Positions 33,669 to 42,449 of a stretch of 64,000 nt of DNA are shown piece by piece. Both the position numbers and the translations under genes were made by a program. The DNA comes from Mycolicibacterium hippocampi (GTDB lineage: Bacteria > Actinomycetota > Actinomycetes > Mycobacteriales > Mycobacteriaceae), in contig NZ_BLLB01000002.1 of the NCBI RefSeq assembly GCF_010723735.1, positions 3,534,001-3,598,000 on the forward strand, in the 5' to 3' direction. The notes under the pieces are model-generated. The model saw only the letters and a program-made list of their open reading frames with translations. It ran no database searches and had not been told where the DNA came from. Within the stretch, counting starts at the first letter, position 1, and every line of letters starts with the position of its first letter.

Positions 33669-36178
33669 TGCGCCTTCCCTACAGCTGGCTGCGCGAAGTC
33701 GTCCAGGCCGGCACGCCGGGTTGGGACGTGTCCGCGGAGGAACTCGAACACGCGCTGATCCGCATCGGCCACGAGGTCGAGGAGATCATCCCGGTCGGCC
33801 CTGTCAGCGGACCGCTGACGGTGGGCCGGGTGGCCGTGATCGAGGAACTCACCGAGTTCAAGAAGCCGATCCGCGCGGTCAAGGTCGATGTCGGTGCCCA
33901 GAACGTCGCGGGTGAGCCACGCGACATCGTCTGTGGTGCCACCAACTTCGCCGTCGGCGACCTGGTCGTGGTGGCCCTGCCGGGAACCGTGCTTCCCGGC
34001 GACTTCACCATCACCGCGCGCACGACCTACGGCCGCACCTCCGACGGGATGATCTGCTCGTCGTCGGAGCTGAACCTGGGCGCTGACCATTCCGGGATCC
34101 TGGTTCTGCCGCCGGGTACCGCCGAGCCGGGCACACCCGCTGCCGAGGTGCTCGGGTTGGACGACGTGGTGTTCAACCTGGCGATAACCCCGGACCGCGG
34201 CTACTGCCTGTCGGTGCGGGGATTGGCACGAGAGATCGCCAACGCCTACGACCTCGACTACGCCGACCCGGCCAATGTCCCGCCGCTGCCTGTCGACGGC
34301 GAGGCGCTACCGGTGACGATCGAGCCCGGCACCGGCGTGCTGCGTTTCGGGTTGCGGCCCGTGACCGGCATCGACCCGCAGGCGGTGTCGCCGTGGTGGA
34401 TTCAGCGTCGCCTGCTGCTCAGTGGCATCCGGGCGATCTCGCCCGCGGTGGATGTCACGAACTACGTGATGCTGGAGCTGGGTCACCCCATGCATGCGCA
34501 CGACCGCGGCCTGATCACCGGCGGGTTCCGGGTGCGTTTCGCCACCCCGGGGGAGACGGTCGTCACCCTCGACGACGTCGAACGTCGCCTGGACCCCGCC
34601 GACGTGTTGATTGTCGACGACGCCGCCACAGCCGCCATCGGCGGCGTGATGGGTGCCGGCACCACCGAGGTCCGCGAAACCACCACCGACGTCCTGCTGG
34701 AAGCCGCCGTGTGGGATCCAGCCGCGGTGTCGCGCACCCAGCGGCGTCTGCACCTGCACAGTGAGGCCGGCCGCCGCTACGAACGCACCGTCGACCCCGC
34801 CGTGTCCGTGGCGGCACTGGACCGCTGCGCCGCACTGCTCGCCGAGATCGCAGGCGGGACGGTGGAACCCACACTCACCGACTGGCGAGGCGACCCGCCC
34901 GCCGACGACTGGTCGCACCCGCCGGTGAGCATGGCCGTCGACCTCCCCGACCGCACCGCGGGGGTGGCGTACCCCGCCGGTGCCGCGCAGAAGAGGTTGA
35001 CCCAGGTCGGTGCCGACGTCGTCCTCGACGGCGACCGACTCACGGCCAAGCCGCCGAGCTGGCGCCCCGACATCCGTCAGCCCGCCGACCTGGTCGAGGA
35101 AGTGATGCGGCTGGAAGGGCTCGATGTCATCCCGTCGGTGCTGCCGCCGGCGCCGGCCGGGCGCGGTCTCACCCCGGACCAGAAGCGCCGCCGGGCGATC
35201 GGGAAGTCGTTGGCGCTCAACGGCTACGTCGAGATCCTGCCCACGCCGTTCCTCGGCGGTGACGTCTTCGATCAGTGGGGTCTGCCCGCCGACGACGAGC
35301 GCCGCCGCACCACCCGGGTGCTCAACCCGCTGGAGTCCGATCGCCCCGAGCTGGCCACCACGTTGTTGCCCGGGCTGCTCGAGGCGTTGGCGCGCAACGT
35401 GTCCAGGGGTGCGACCGACGTGGCGCTGTTCGGTGTCGCACAGGTGGTCATCCCCACCTCGGACACCCGTGCCGTCGAACGCATTCCGAACGATCGCCGT
35501 CCCACCGATGACGAGATCGCGGATCTCGACGCGTCGCTGCCCCGGCAACCGCGGCATGTCGCCGCGGTGCTCGCCGGCCTACGCGAGCCCGCGGGTCCGT
35601 GGGGTCCGGGCCGCCCGGTGCACCCCTCCGATGCGTTCGAGGCGGTGCGCATCATCGGCCGGGCCTGCGGGGTGGAGTTGACGTTGCGACCGGCCCAACA
35701 CTTGCCGTGGCACCCCGGTCGCTGTGCGGAGGTGGTCCTCGGCAACCAAGAGGATGCCGTGGTCGTCGGCCACGCCGGCCAGCTGCATCCCGCGGTGATA
35801 GAACGCTGCGGTCTGCCGAAGGGCACCTGCGCGCTCGAGCTGGACCTGGACATGGTGCCGATCACCGACACGCTGCCGGCGCCGTTGGTGTCACCGTTCC
35901 CCGCGGTGTTCCAGGACGTCGCGCTCGTCGTCGACGACGACGTCGCGGCCCAGAGTGTCGTCGACGCAGTGCGCGCGGGCGGGGGCCGCCTGCTCGAGGA
36001 CGTCCGGCTGTTCGACGTCTACACCGGCCCGCAGATCGGCGAGGGACGAAAATCGCTGGCACTGGCGCTGCGGTTCCGCGCGCCCGATCGCACCCTCACC
36101 GAGGAGGAGGCCAGCGCCGCACGCGACGCGGCGGTGGCAGAGGCGGCGGCCCGGGTCAACGCCGTTCTACGGTCCTGA
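33668..36178 (+). CDS. pheT: Phenylalanyl-tRNA synthetase beta subunit
   Basis: 836 residues with the full beta-chain layout: tRNA-binding OB domain (~40-150, KKPIRAVKVDV and TVLPGDFTI), B3/B4 editing domain (~210-400), B5 domain, a catalytic-like core, and the C-terminal anticodon-binding domain with the ferredoxin-like fold (FPAVFQDVALVVDDDV, then DRTLTEEEASAARDA). The editing domain hydrolyses Tyr-tRNA-Phe. Length is normal. It overlaps pheS by one base and is followed 6 bp later by an acetyltransferase gene. Confidence 0.97.
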   Translation: MRLPYSWLREVVQAGTPGWDVSAEELEHALIRIGHEVEEIIPVGPVSGPLTVGRVAVIEELTEFKKPIRAVKVDVGAQNVAGEPRDIVCGATNFAVGDLVVVALPGTVLPGDFTITARTTYGRTSDGMICSSSELNLGADHSGILVLPPGTAEPGTPAAEVLGLDDVVFNLAITPDRGYCLSVRGLAREIANAYDLDYADPANVPPLPVDGEALPVTIEPGTGVLRFGLRPVTGIDPQAVSPWWIQRRLLLSGIRAISPAVDVTNYVMLELGHPMHAHDRGLITGGFRVRFATPGETVVTLDDVERRLDPADVLIVDDAATAAIGGVMGAGTTEVRETTTDVLLEAAVWDPAAVSRTQRRLHLHSEAGRRYERTVDPAVSVAALDRCAALLAEIAGGTVEPTLTDWRGDPPADDWSHPPVSMAVDLPDRTAGVAYPAGAAQKRLTQVGADVVLDGDRLTAKPPSWRPDIRQPADLVEEVMRLEGLDVIPSVLPPAPAGRGLTPDQKRRRAIGKSLALNGYVEILPTPFLGGDVFDQWGLPADDERRRTTRVLNPLESDRPELATTLLPGLLEALARNVSRGATDVALFGVAQVVIPTSDTRAVERIPNDRRPTDDEIADLDASLPRQPRHVAAVLAGLREPAGPWGPGRPVHPSDAFEAVRIIGRACGVELTLRPAQHLPWHPGRCAEVVLGNQEDAVVVGHAGQLHPAVIERCGLPKGTCALELDLDMVPITDTLPAPLVSPFPAVFQDVALVVDDDVAAQSVVDAVRAGGGRLLEDVRLFDVYTGPQIGEGRKSLALALRFRAPDRTLTEEEASAARDAAVAEAAARVNAVLRS

Positions 36179-36184
36179 CCTCGG

Positions 36185-36694
36185 GTGATCATCCGTGACG
36201 AACGCGAAACCGATATCGGGGCCATTCGCGCTCTGACCACTGCGGCTTTCGCCGATGTGCCGCAGAGTCGTCAGACCGAAGCTGCCATCATCGACGCGCT
36301 GCGGGCAGCAGGGGCTCTCACCCTCTCGCTGGTGGCGGTCGATGAGAGCGACCAGGTCGTCGGCCACGTGGCGGTGTCGCCGATCTCCCTGAACGGCGAC
36401 ACCAACTGTGGCTGGTACGGCGGCGGCCCGCTGTCGGTGCGGCCCGAATTTCAGCGCAGCGGCATCGGCACCGCGCTGGTGCGGGCCGCGTTCGACCGAC
36501 TGCGCGAGATCGGGGCGCGGGGTTGCGTGGTGGTGGGCGATCCCGATTACTACCGTAGGTTCGGGTTCACCAACGACGTGTCGTCGTTGGTGGTGCCTGA
36601 GGTGCCGCCCGAGAACGTCCTGACGCTGTCCCTGCACGACGACATCCCCACCGGGACGGCGGCGTTTCACCCGGCCTTCGCCGCCCAGGATTAA
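36185..36694 (+). CDS. GNAT N-acetyltransferase
   Basis: A 169-residue GNAT domain: IIRDERETDIGAIRALT at the start, the acetyl-CoA loop VRPEFQRSGIGTALVRAAF (~residues 87-105), then GCVVVGDPDYYRRFGF. This pattern belongs to the YhbS-like group with unknown acceptor. It begins 6 bp after pheT with a GTG and probably shares its transcript. Its 3' end is followed by the argC promoter. Confidence 0.85.
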   Translation: MIIRDERETDIGAIRALTTAAFADVPQSRQTEAAIIDALRAAGALTLSLVAVDESDQVVGHVAVSPISLNGDTNCGWYGGGPLSVRPEFQRSGIGTALVRAAFDRLREIGARGCVVVGDPDYYRRFGFTNDVSSLVVPEVPPENVLTLSLHDDIPTGTAAFHPAFAAQD

Positions 36695-36710
36695 TGAGTT
36701 TGCAACTTTC

Positions 36711-36724
36711 TGCATAATCATGCA
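36711..36724 (+). promoter_or_regulatory. ArgR operator (ARG box) overlapping the argC -10
   Basis: TGCAT-AATC-ATGCA, a perfect 5-bp inverted repeat with 4-base spacer, has the form of the M. tuberculosis ArgR operator (TGCAT-N4-ATGCA). A -10-like CATAAT (36713-36718) lies within it, and the argC ATG is at 36735. ArgR with arginine would block RNA polymerase directly. Extra half-sites, TTGCA at 36700 and TGCAT at 36732, flank it. Confidence 0.8.
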
Positions 36725-36734
36725 CCATCGCTGC

Positions 36735-37769
36735 ATGACATCCGTCGCCGTCGCCGGTGCCAGTGGCTATGCCGGGGGAGAGATCCTTCGGCTGCTCCTC
36801 GGGCACCCCGCCTATGACTCCGGCCGGTTGACGATCGGGGCACTCACCGCGGCCGCCAGCGCAGGCACCGCGCTGGGCGAGCACCACCCGCACCTGCTGC
36901 CGCTGGCATCGCGGACGCTGGAGCCCACCGAACTCGACGTGCTCGCCGGGCACGACGTCGTGTTCCTGGCGTTGCCGCACGGACATTCGGCGGTACTGGC
37001 CGAGCAACTGGGACCGGACACCTTGATCATCGACTGCGGTGCCGACTTCCGGCTCAGCGACTCCGCCGACTGGGAGCGGTTCTACGGCTCCGAGCATGCC
37101 GGCAGCTGGCCCTACGGCCTGCCGGAACTGCCCGGCGGGCGGGACCGGTTGCGGGACGCCAAGCGCATCGCCGTGCCCGGCTGCTACCCGACCGCCGCAC
37201 TGCTCGCGCTGTGGCCTGCCCTCGCCGCGAACCTGATCGAACCTGCGGTCACCGTCGTCGCCGTCAGCGGTACCTCCGGTGCAGGCAGGGCCGCCAAGGT
37301 GGATCTGCTCGGCGCGGAGGTCATCGGATCGGCACGCGCGTACAACATCGGTGGCAAGCACCGGCACACCCCCGAGATCGCCCAGGGGCTGCGTGCGCTG
37401 ACCGAAGGCGAGGTCACCGTGTCGTTCACCCCGGTACTGATCCCCACGTCACGAGGCATCCTGGCCACCTGCACCGCGCGTACCTCCGCACCGGTCTCGG
37501 AGCTGCGGGCCGCGTACGAAAAGGCGTACGACGACGAGCCCTTCGTCTACCTGCTGCCGGACGGCCAATTGCCGAAGACCGGCTCGGTGATCGGCAGCAA
37601 TGCCGCACAACTCGCGGTCGCGGTCGACGAGGACGCGTCGACCTTCGTCGCGATCGCCGCCATCGACAATCTCGTGAAAGGCACCGGTGGAGCAGCCGTG
37701 CAGTCGATGAACCTCGCCCTGGGATGGGCCGAGACCGACGGACTGTCGACGGTGGGGGTGGCGCCGTGA
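36735..37769 (+). CDS. argC: N-acetyl-gamma-glutamyl-phosphate reductase
   Basis: This NADPH enzyme of 344 residues makes N-acetylglutamate semialdehyde, the third step of arginine synthesis. The Rossmann loop is VAGASGYAGGEILRLL (near residue 6), the catalytic Cys is in AVPGCYPTAALLAL, and the substrate His is in GGKHRHTPEI. I chose ATG 36735 since it places the ArgR operator upstream and matches the family N-terminus. argJ overlaps its stop (GTGA). First gene of argCJBDFRGH. Confidence 0.97.
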   Translation: MTSVAVAGASGYAGGEILRLLLGHPAYDSGRLTIGALTAAASAGTALGEHHPHLLPLASRTLEPTELDVLAGHDVVFLALPHGHSAVLAEQLGPDTLIIDCGADFRLSDSADWERFYGSEHAGSWPYGLPELPGGRDRLRDAKRIAVPGCYPTAALLALWPALAANLIEPAVTVVAVSGTSGAGRAAKVDLLGAEVIGSARAYNIGGKHRHTPEIAQGLRALTEGEVTVSFTPVLIPTSRGILATCTARTSAPVSELRAAYEKAYDDEPFVYLLPDGQLPKTGSVIGSNAAQLAVAVDEDASTFVAIAAIDNLVKGTGGAAVQSMNLALGWAETDGLSTVGVAP

Positions 37770-38962
37770 CCCGGCTGCTGCGCACCCAGGGCGTGACGGC
37801 GCCGGCCGGATTCCGCGCGACCGGAATCGCCGCCGGCCTGAAGGCCTCCGGTGCGCTGGATCTAGCGCTGGTGTTCAACGAGGGCCCCGACCACTCCGCG
37901 GCGGGGGTGTTCACCCGTAACAAGGTGAAAGCCGCGCCGGTGCTGTGGTCTCAGCAGGTGCTGACCACGGGCCGGCTGCGGGCGGTGGTCCTGAACTCCG
38001 GTGGCGCCAACGCCTGCACCGGCCCCGCGGGTTTCCAGGACACCCACGCCACCGCCGAGGCCGTGGCCGCCGCGCTGTCGGACTGGGGCACCGAAACCGG
38101 TGCGATCGAGGTCGCCGTCTGCTCGACCGGGCTCATCGGTGACAGGCTGCCGATGGAGAAGGTGCTGGCCGGAGTCGAAGAGATCGTGCATGAGATGGCA
38201 GGCGGCCTCAGCGGCGGCGAAGAGGCCGCTCGTGCCATCATGACAACCGACACGGTACCCAAACAGGTTGCGCTGCATCATCAGGACAAATGGACCGTGG
38301 GCGGGATGGCCAAGGGTGCCGGCATGCTGGCCCCGTCACTGGCCACCATGCTCAGCGTCATCACCACCGACGCCGTCGCCGACAGCGCCGGGCTGCAGCG
38401 TGCGTTGAAGCGCGCCGCCTCCCGCACGTTCGACCGACTCGACATCGACGGGAGCTGCTCCACGAACGACACCGTGCTGCTGCTGTCTTCCGGTGCCAGC
38501 GAGATCACGCCCAGCCAGGACGAACTCGACGACGCCGTGCTGGCTGTCTGTGACGACCTGTGCGCCCAGCTGCAGGCCGATGCTGAGGGCGTCACCAAGC
38601 GCATCGTCATCGCCGTCACCGGTGCGGCCACCGAGGACGACGCGCTCACGGCGGCGCGGGTGGTGGCCCGCGACAGCCTGGTCAAGACCGCGCTTTTCGG
38701 GTCCGACGCCAACTGGGGACGGGTGCTGGCCGCGGTCGGGATGGCACCGGTGGAGCTCGACCCCGAGCGGATCACCGTGTCGTTCAACGGCTTCCCGGTC
38801 TGCGTCGACGGGGTCGGCGCACCGGGGGCGCGTGAGGTCGACCTGTCGGGCGACGACATCACGGTCACCGTCGCCCTGGGCGTCGGATCGGCGTCCGCCG
38901 AGGTCCGTACCACCGACCTCTCGCACGCCTACGTCGAAGAGAACTCGGCCTACAGCTCATGA
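37766..38962 (+). CDS. argJ: Bifunctional ornithine acetyltransferase / N-acetylglutamate synthase
   Basis: ArgJ transfers the acetyl group from N-acetylornithine to glutamate, recycling it for arginine synthesis. The 398-residue proenzyme self-cleaves at the conserved KGAGMLAPSLATML site, between A193 and T194; T194 becomes the N-terminal nucleophile of the beta chain. The C-terminus with TTDLSHAYVEENSAYSS is typical. GTG 37766 overlaps the argC stop by 4 bases, and its own stop overlaps argB (ATGA), indicating coupled translation. Confidence 0.97.
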   Translation: MTRLLRTQGVTAPAGFRATGIAAGLKASGALDLALVFNEGPDHSAAGVFTRNKVKAAPVLWSQQVLTTGRLRAVVLNSGGANACTGPAGFQDTHATAEAVAAALSDWGTETGAIEVAVCSTGLIGDRLPMEKVLAGVEEIVHEMAGGLSGGEEAARAIMTTDTVPKQVALHHQDKWTVGGMAKGAGMLAPSLATMLSVITTDAVADSAGLQRALKRAASRTFDRLDIDGSCSTNDTVLLLSSGASEITPSQDELDDAVLAVCDDLCAQLQADAEGVTKRIVIAVTGAATEDDALTAARVVARDSLVKTALFGSDANWGRVLAAVGMAPVELDPERITVSFNGFPVCVDGVGAPGAREVDLSGDDITVTVALGVGSASAEVRTTDLSHAYVEENSAYSS

Positions 38963-39831
38963 GCCCCACGACCGCCGAGCAGGCTGCGGTGCTCGCCGGG
39001 GCACTGCCTTGGCTCAAGGCGCTGCACGACAAGATTGTCGTGGTGAAGTACGGCGGCAACGCGATGACCGACGACACGCTCAAGGTGGCGTTCGCGGCCG
39101 ACATGGTATTCCTGCGGAACTGCGGTATCCACCCGGTCGTGGTGCACGGTGGCGGGCCGCAGATCAGCGCCATGCTCAAAAAGCTGGGCATCGCAGGCGA
39201 TTTCAGAGGCGGGTTCCGCGTCACCACCCCCGAGGTGCTCGACGTGGCCCGGATGGTGCTCTTCGGCCAGGTGGGCCGGGAGCTGGTGAACCTGATCAAC
39301 GCGCACGGCCCCTACGCCGTCGGCATCACCGGTGAGGACGCGCAACTGTTCACCGCGGTGCGCCGCACCGTGCTGGTGGACGGCGTCGCCACCGACATCG
39401 GTCTCGTCGGCGACGTCGCGCGGGTCAACACCGACGCCGTGCTGGACCTCATCGACGCCGGCCGTATCCCCGTGGTGTCGACGATCGCCCCCGACACCGA
39501 CGGCGTGGTCTACAACGTCAACGCCGACACCGCGGCGGCAGCATTGGCCGAGGCGCTCGGCGCCGAGAAACTGTTGATGCTCACCGACGTCGAGGGCCTC
39601 TACACCAACTGGCCCGATCGTGGCTCACTGGTCAGCGAGATCGACGTCGCGGCACTGACACAACTACTTCCCACCCTGGAGGAGGGCATGGTGCCCAAGA
39701 TCGAAGCCTGCCTGCGCGCAGTCGGTGGCGGCGTCCCGAGCGCACATGTCATCGACGGCCGCGTCGAGCACTGCGTGCTGGTCGAGTTGTTCACCGACGG
39801 GGGAGCCGGCACGAAGGTGGTCGGCACGTGA
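38959..39831 (+). CDS. argB: N-acetylglutamate kinase
   Basis: 290 residues of the amino-acid kinase fold. ATP-site motifs are VVVKYGGNAM near residue 28 and HGGGPQIS near 68. The segment VNADTAAAALAEALGAEKLLMLTDV is diagnostic. It phosphorylates N-acetylglutamate. In organisms of this type, which use the cyclic pathway, it is the arginine-inhibited step; an N-terminal extension (~20 residues, AALAGALPWLKAL-like) supports the feedback-sensitive hexameric form. Four-base overlaps join it to argJ and argD. Confidence 0.97.
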   Translation: MSPTTAEQAAVLAGALPWLKALHDKIVVVKYGGNAMTDDTLKVAFAADMVFLRNCGIHPVVVHGGGPQISAMLKKLGIAGDFRGGFRVTTPEVLDVARMVLFGQVGRELVNLINAHGPYAVGITGEDAQLFTAVRRTVLVDGVATDIGLVGDVARVNTDAVLDLIDAGRIPVVSTIAPDTDGVVYNVNADTAAAALAEALGAEKLLMLTDVEGLYTNWPDRGSLVSEIDVAALTQLLPTLEEGMVPKIEACLRAVGGGVPSAHVIDGRVEHCVLVELFTDGGAGTKVVGT

Positions 39832-41021
39832 CCGCGGGGACCCCGCTGCTGGACCGGTGGTCGGCGGTGATGATGAACAACTACGGCACCCCGCCGCTGG
39901 CGCTGGCCAGTGGCGACGGCGCCGTGGTCACCGATGTGGACGGCAGGTCCTACGTCGACCTGCTGGGTGGCATCGCCGTCAACGTCCTCGGTCACGGCCA
40001 TCCCGCGGTCATCGAGGCGGTCACCCGCCAGATGAGCACGCTGGGGCACACGTCCAACTTGTACGCCACCGAACCGGGGGTGGCGCTGGCCGAAGCGCTC
40101 GTCGGGCTCCTCGGTGCTCCGGCCCGGGCGTTCTTCTGCAATTCCGGCACCGAGGCCAACGAGGTCGCATTCAAGATCACCCGGCTGACCGGCCGGACCA
40201 AACTCGTTGCCGCGCAAGGCGCATTTCACGGCCGCACGATGGGCTCGCTGGCTCTGACCGGTCAGCCGTCCAAACAGGCGCCGTTCGCCCCGCTGCCAGG
40301 AGACGTCACCCACGTGCCCTACGGAGACGTCGAGGCGCTTGCCGGTGCTGTCGACGGCGACACCGCCGCGGTGTTCCTCGAGCCGATCATGGGGGAGGGC
40401 GGCGTCGTCGTGCCCCCCGCCGGTTACCTGGCGGCGGCCCGCGACATCACCGCCGCGCACGGTGCGCTGCTGGTGCTCGACGAGGTGCAGACCGGGATCG
40501 GCCGCACCGGGGCATTTTTCGCCCATCAGCACGACGGGATCACACCCGACGTCGTGACCCTTGCCAAGGGGCTCGGCGGAGGGCTGCCGATCGGCGCCTG
40601 CCTGGCGGTCGGCGCGACGGCCGAACTGCTCACCCCTGGCCTGCACGGCAGCACGTTCGGGGGCAATCCGGTCTGCACCGCCGCCGCGTTGGCGGTCCTG
40701 AGGGTGCTCGCCGACGAGCGACTGGTCGAACGCGCCGACGTCCTGGGCAAGACCATCAGTCACGGCACAGAAGCGTTGGGCCATCCTCTGATCGACCATG
40801 TCCGCGGTCGCGGCCTGCTGCTCGGCATCGTGCTCACCGCCGAGGCGGCCAAATCCGTCGAGAGCGCCGCGCGCGAGGCAGGCTTCCTGGTCAACGCGGC
40901 GGCACCCGACGTCGTCAGGCTGGCGCCGCCGCTGGTGATCACCGACGCCCAGGTCGACGGTTTCCTTGACGCGCTTCCCGCCGTCCTGGATCAGGCAGGC
41001 ACTGAGTTGGAGGGCAAATGA
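39828..41021 (+). CDS. argD: Acetylornithine aminotransferase
   Basis: A class III PLP aminotransferase of 397 residues making N-acetylornithine. The N-terminal segment is MMNNYGTPPLALASGDGA, phosphate-binding residues lie in NSGTEANEVAFK, the cofactor Asp is in LVLDEVQTGIGRTG, and the PLP lysine is in VTLAKGLGGGLPIGA (~residue 247). GTG 39828 overlaps the argB stop by 4 bases; the argF ATG overlaps its own stop by 4. Confidence 0.97.
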   Translation: MTAGTPLLDRWSAVMMNNYGTPPLALASGDGAVVTDVDGRSYVDLLGGIAVNVLGHGHPAVIEAVTRQMSTLGHTSNLYATEPGVALAEALVGLLGAPARAFFCNSGTEANEVAFKITRLTGRTKLVAAQGAFHGRTMGSLALTGQPSKQAPFAPLPGDVTHVPYGDVEALAGAVDGDTAAVFLEPIMGEGGVVVPPAGYLAAARDITAAHGALLVLDEVQTGIGRTGAFFAHQHDGITPDVVTLAKGLGGGLPIGACLAVGATAELLTPGLHGSTFGGNPVCTAAALAVLRVLADERLVERADVLGKTISHGTEALGHPLIDHVRGRGLLLGIVLTAEAAKSVESAAREAGFLVNAAAPDVVRLAPPLVITDAQVDGFLDALPAVLDQAGTELEGK

Positions 41022-41944
41022 CCCGGCACTTCCTGCGCGACGACGACCTGACCCCCGAGGAGCAGGCGGAGGTCCTGGCGCTGGCCGCGGAGCTGAAGGA
41101 ATCTCCCTTCTCCCGTCGCCCGCTGGAAGGGCCCCGCGGCGTGGCGGTGATCTTCGAGAAGAACTCGACACGCACCCGATTCTCGTTCGAGGTCGGCATC
41201 GCGCAGCTCGGCGGGCACGCCGTGGTGGTCGACGGTCGCAGCACCCAGCTGGGCCGGGAGGAGACGTTGGAGGACACCGGGCAGGTGCTCTCCCGCTACG
41301 TCGACGCCATCGTGTGGCGGACCTTCGCCCAGGAGCGGCTCACCGCGATGGGTACCGGATCGACCGTGCCCATCGTCAACGCGCTGTCCGACGAGTTCCA
41401 TCCGTGCCAGGTGCTGGCCGATCTGCAGACGCTGGCCGAACGCAAGGGTGCACTGAAAGGGTTGCAGCTGGCCTACTTCGGTGACGGCGCCAACAACATG
41501 GCGCACTCGCTGATGCTGGGCGGCGTCACGGCCGGCGTTCACGTCACGATCGCCGCCCCACGCGGCTTCGAGCCGCACCCGATGTTCGTCGCCGCGGCCG
41601 AGGCGCGGGCCGTGCAGACCGGCGCCACCGTCACGCTCATCGACGACCCGGTGCGGGCGGCGACGGGTGCCGACGTGCTAGTGACCGACACCTGGACCTC
41701 GATGGGCCAGGAGAACGACGGGCTCGACCGGGTCCGCCCGTTCCGGCCGTTCCAGCTCAATGCCGGGCTTCTCGGACATGCCGACTCGGAAGCCATTGTG
41801 CTGCACTGCCTCCCGGCGCACCGCGGACACGAGATCACCGACGAGGTGATCGACGGACCGCAGAGCGCGGTGTGGGACGAGGCGGAGAACCGGTTGCACG
41901 CCCAGAAGGCGCTGCTGGTGTGGTTGCTCGAGGCGTCGCCGTGA
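41018..41944 (+). CDS. argF: Ornithine carbamoyltransferase
   Basis: 308 residues of the OTCase fold forming citrulline from ornithine and carbamoyl phosphate. The carbamoyl-phosphate loop is FEKNSTRTRFSFE (~48), HPCQVLADLQT is present at ~128, and the ornithine-binding Cys lies in HCLPAHRG near 268. All active-site residues are present. It overlaps argD and argR by 4 bases on each side. Confidence 0.97.
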   Translation: MTRHFLRDDDLTPEEQAEVLALAAELKESPFSRRPLEGPRGVAVIFEKNSTRTRFSFEVGIAQLGGHAVVVDGRSTQLGREETLEDTGQVLSRYVDAIVWRTFAQERLTAMGTGSTVPIVNALSDEFHPCQVLADLQTLAERKGALKGLQLAYFGDGANNMAHSLMLGGVTAGVHVTIAAPRGFEPHPMFVAAAEARAVQTGATVTLIDDPVRAATGADVLVTDTWTSMGQENDGLDRVRPFRPFQLNAGLLGHADSEAIVLHCLPAHRGHEITDEVIDGPQSAVWDEAENRLHAQKALLVWLLEASP

Positions 41945-42426
41945 CCAGCGCTGCGACCCGTGCTGGGCGGCAGGCCAGGATCGTCGCGCTGTTGTCGGCG
42001 TGCTCGGTGCACAGTCAGACCGAGCTGGCGGCGCTGCTGGCCGACGAGGGGATCGACGTCACGCAGGCGACGTTGTCGCGTGACCTCGAGGAACTCGGCG
42101 CGGTCAAGCTGCGGGGCGCCGACGGCGGCGTGGGTGTCTACGTCGTCCCCGAGGACGGCAGCCCGGTGCGCGGCGTCACCGGTGGCACCGAACGGGTGTC
42201 GCGGCTGCTCGTCGACCTGTTGGTGTCCACCGACGCCAGCGCCAACCTCGCCGTGCTGCGCACACCCCCGGGCGCCGCGCACTACCTTGCCAGCGCCATC
42301 GACCGGGCGGCACTACCGTACGTGGTCGGCACGATCGCGGGCGACGACACCATCCTGGTGGTTGCCCGGGAACCGATGACCGGCGCCGAACTCGCCGCCA
42401 CGTTCGAGAACATTTCCCGAGCCTGA
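41941..42426 (+). CDS. argR: Arginine repressor
   Basis: ArgR is the arginine-dependent hexameric repressor of this operon. The 161-residue protein has an N-terminal winged helix (QARIVALLSACSVHSQTELAALL, then TQATLSRDLEELGAVKLR) and a C-terminal oligomerisation and arginine-binding domain in which the family GTIAGDDTILVVARE motif holds the ligand Asp pair. GTG 41941 overlaps the argF stop. Its target is most likely the palindrome at 36711-36724, giving autoregulation of the whole operon. Confidence 0.96.
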   Translation: MTSAATRAGRQARIVALLSACSVHSQTELAALLADEGIDVTQATLSRDLEELGAVKLRGADGGVGVYVVPEDGSPVRGVTGGTERVSRLLVDLLVSTDASANLAVLRTPPGAAHYLASAIDRAALPYVVGTIAGDDTILVVAREPMTGAELAATFENISRA

Positions 42427-42449
42427 AGTAACTGAAGAAGGAGTTTGTT

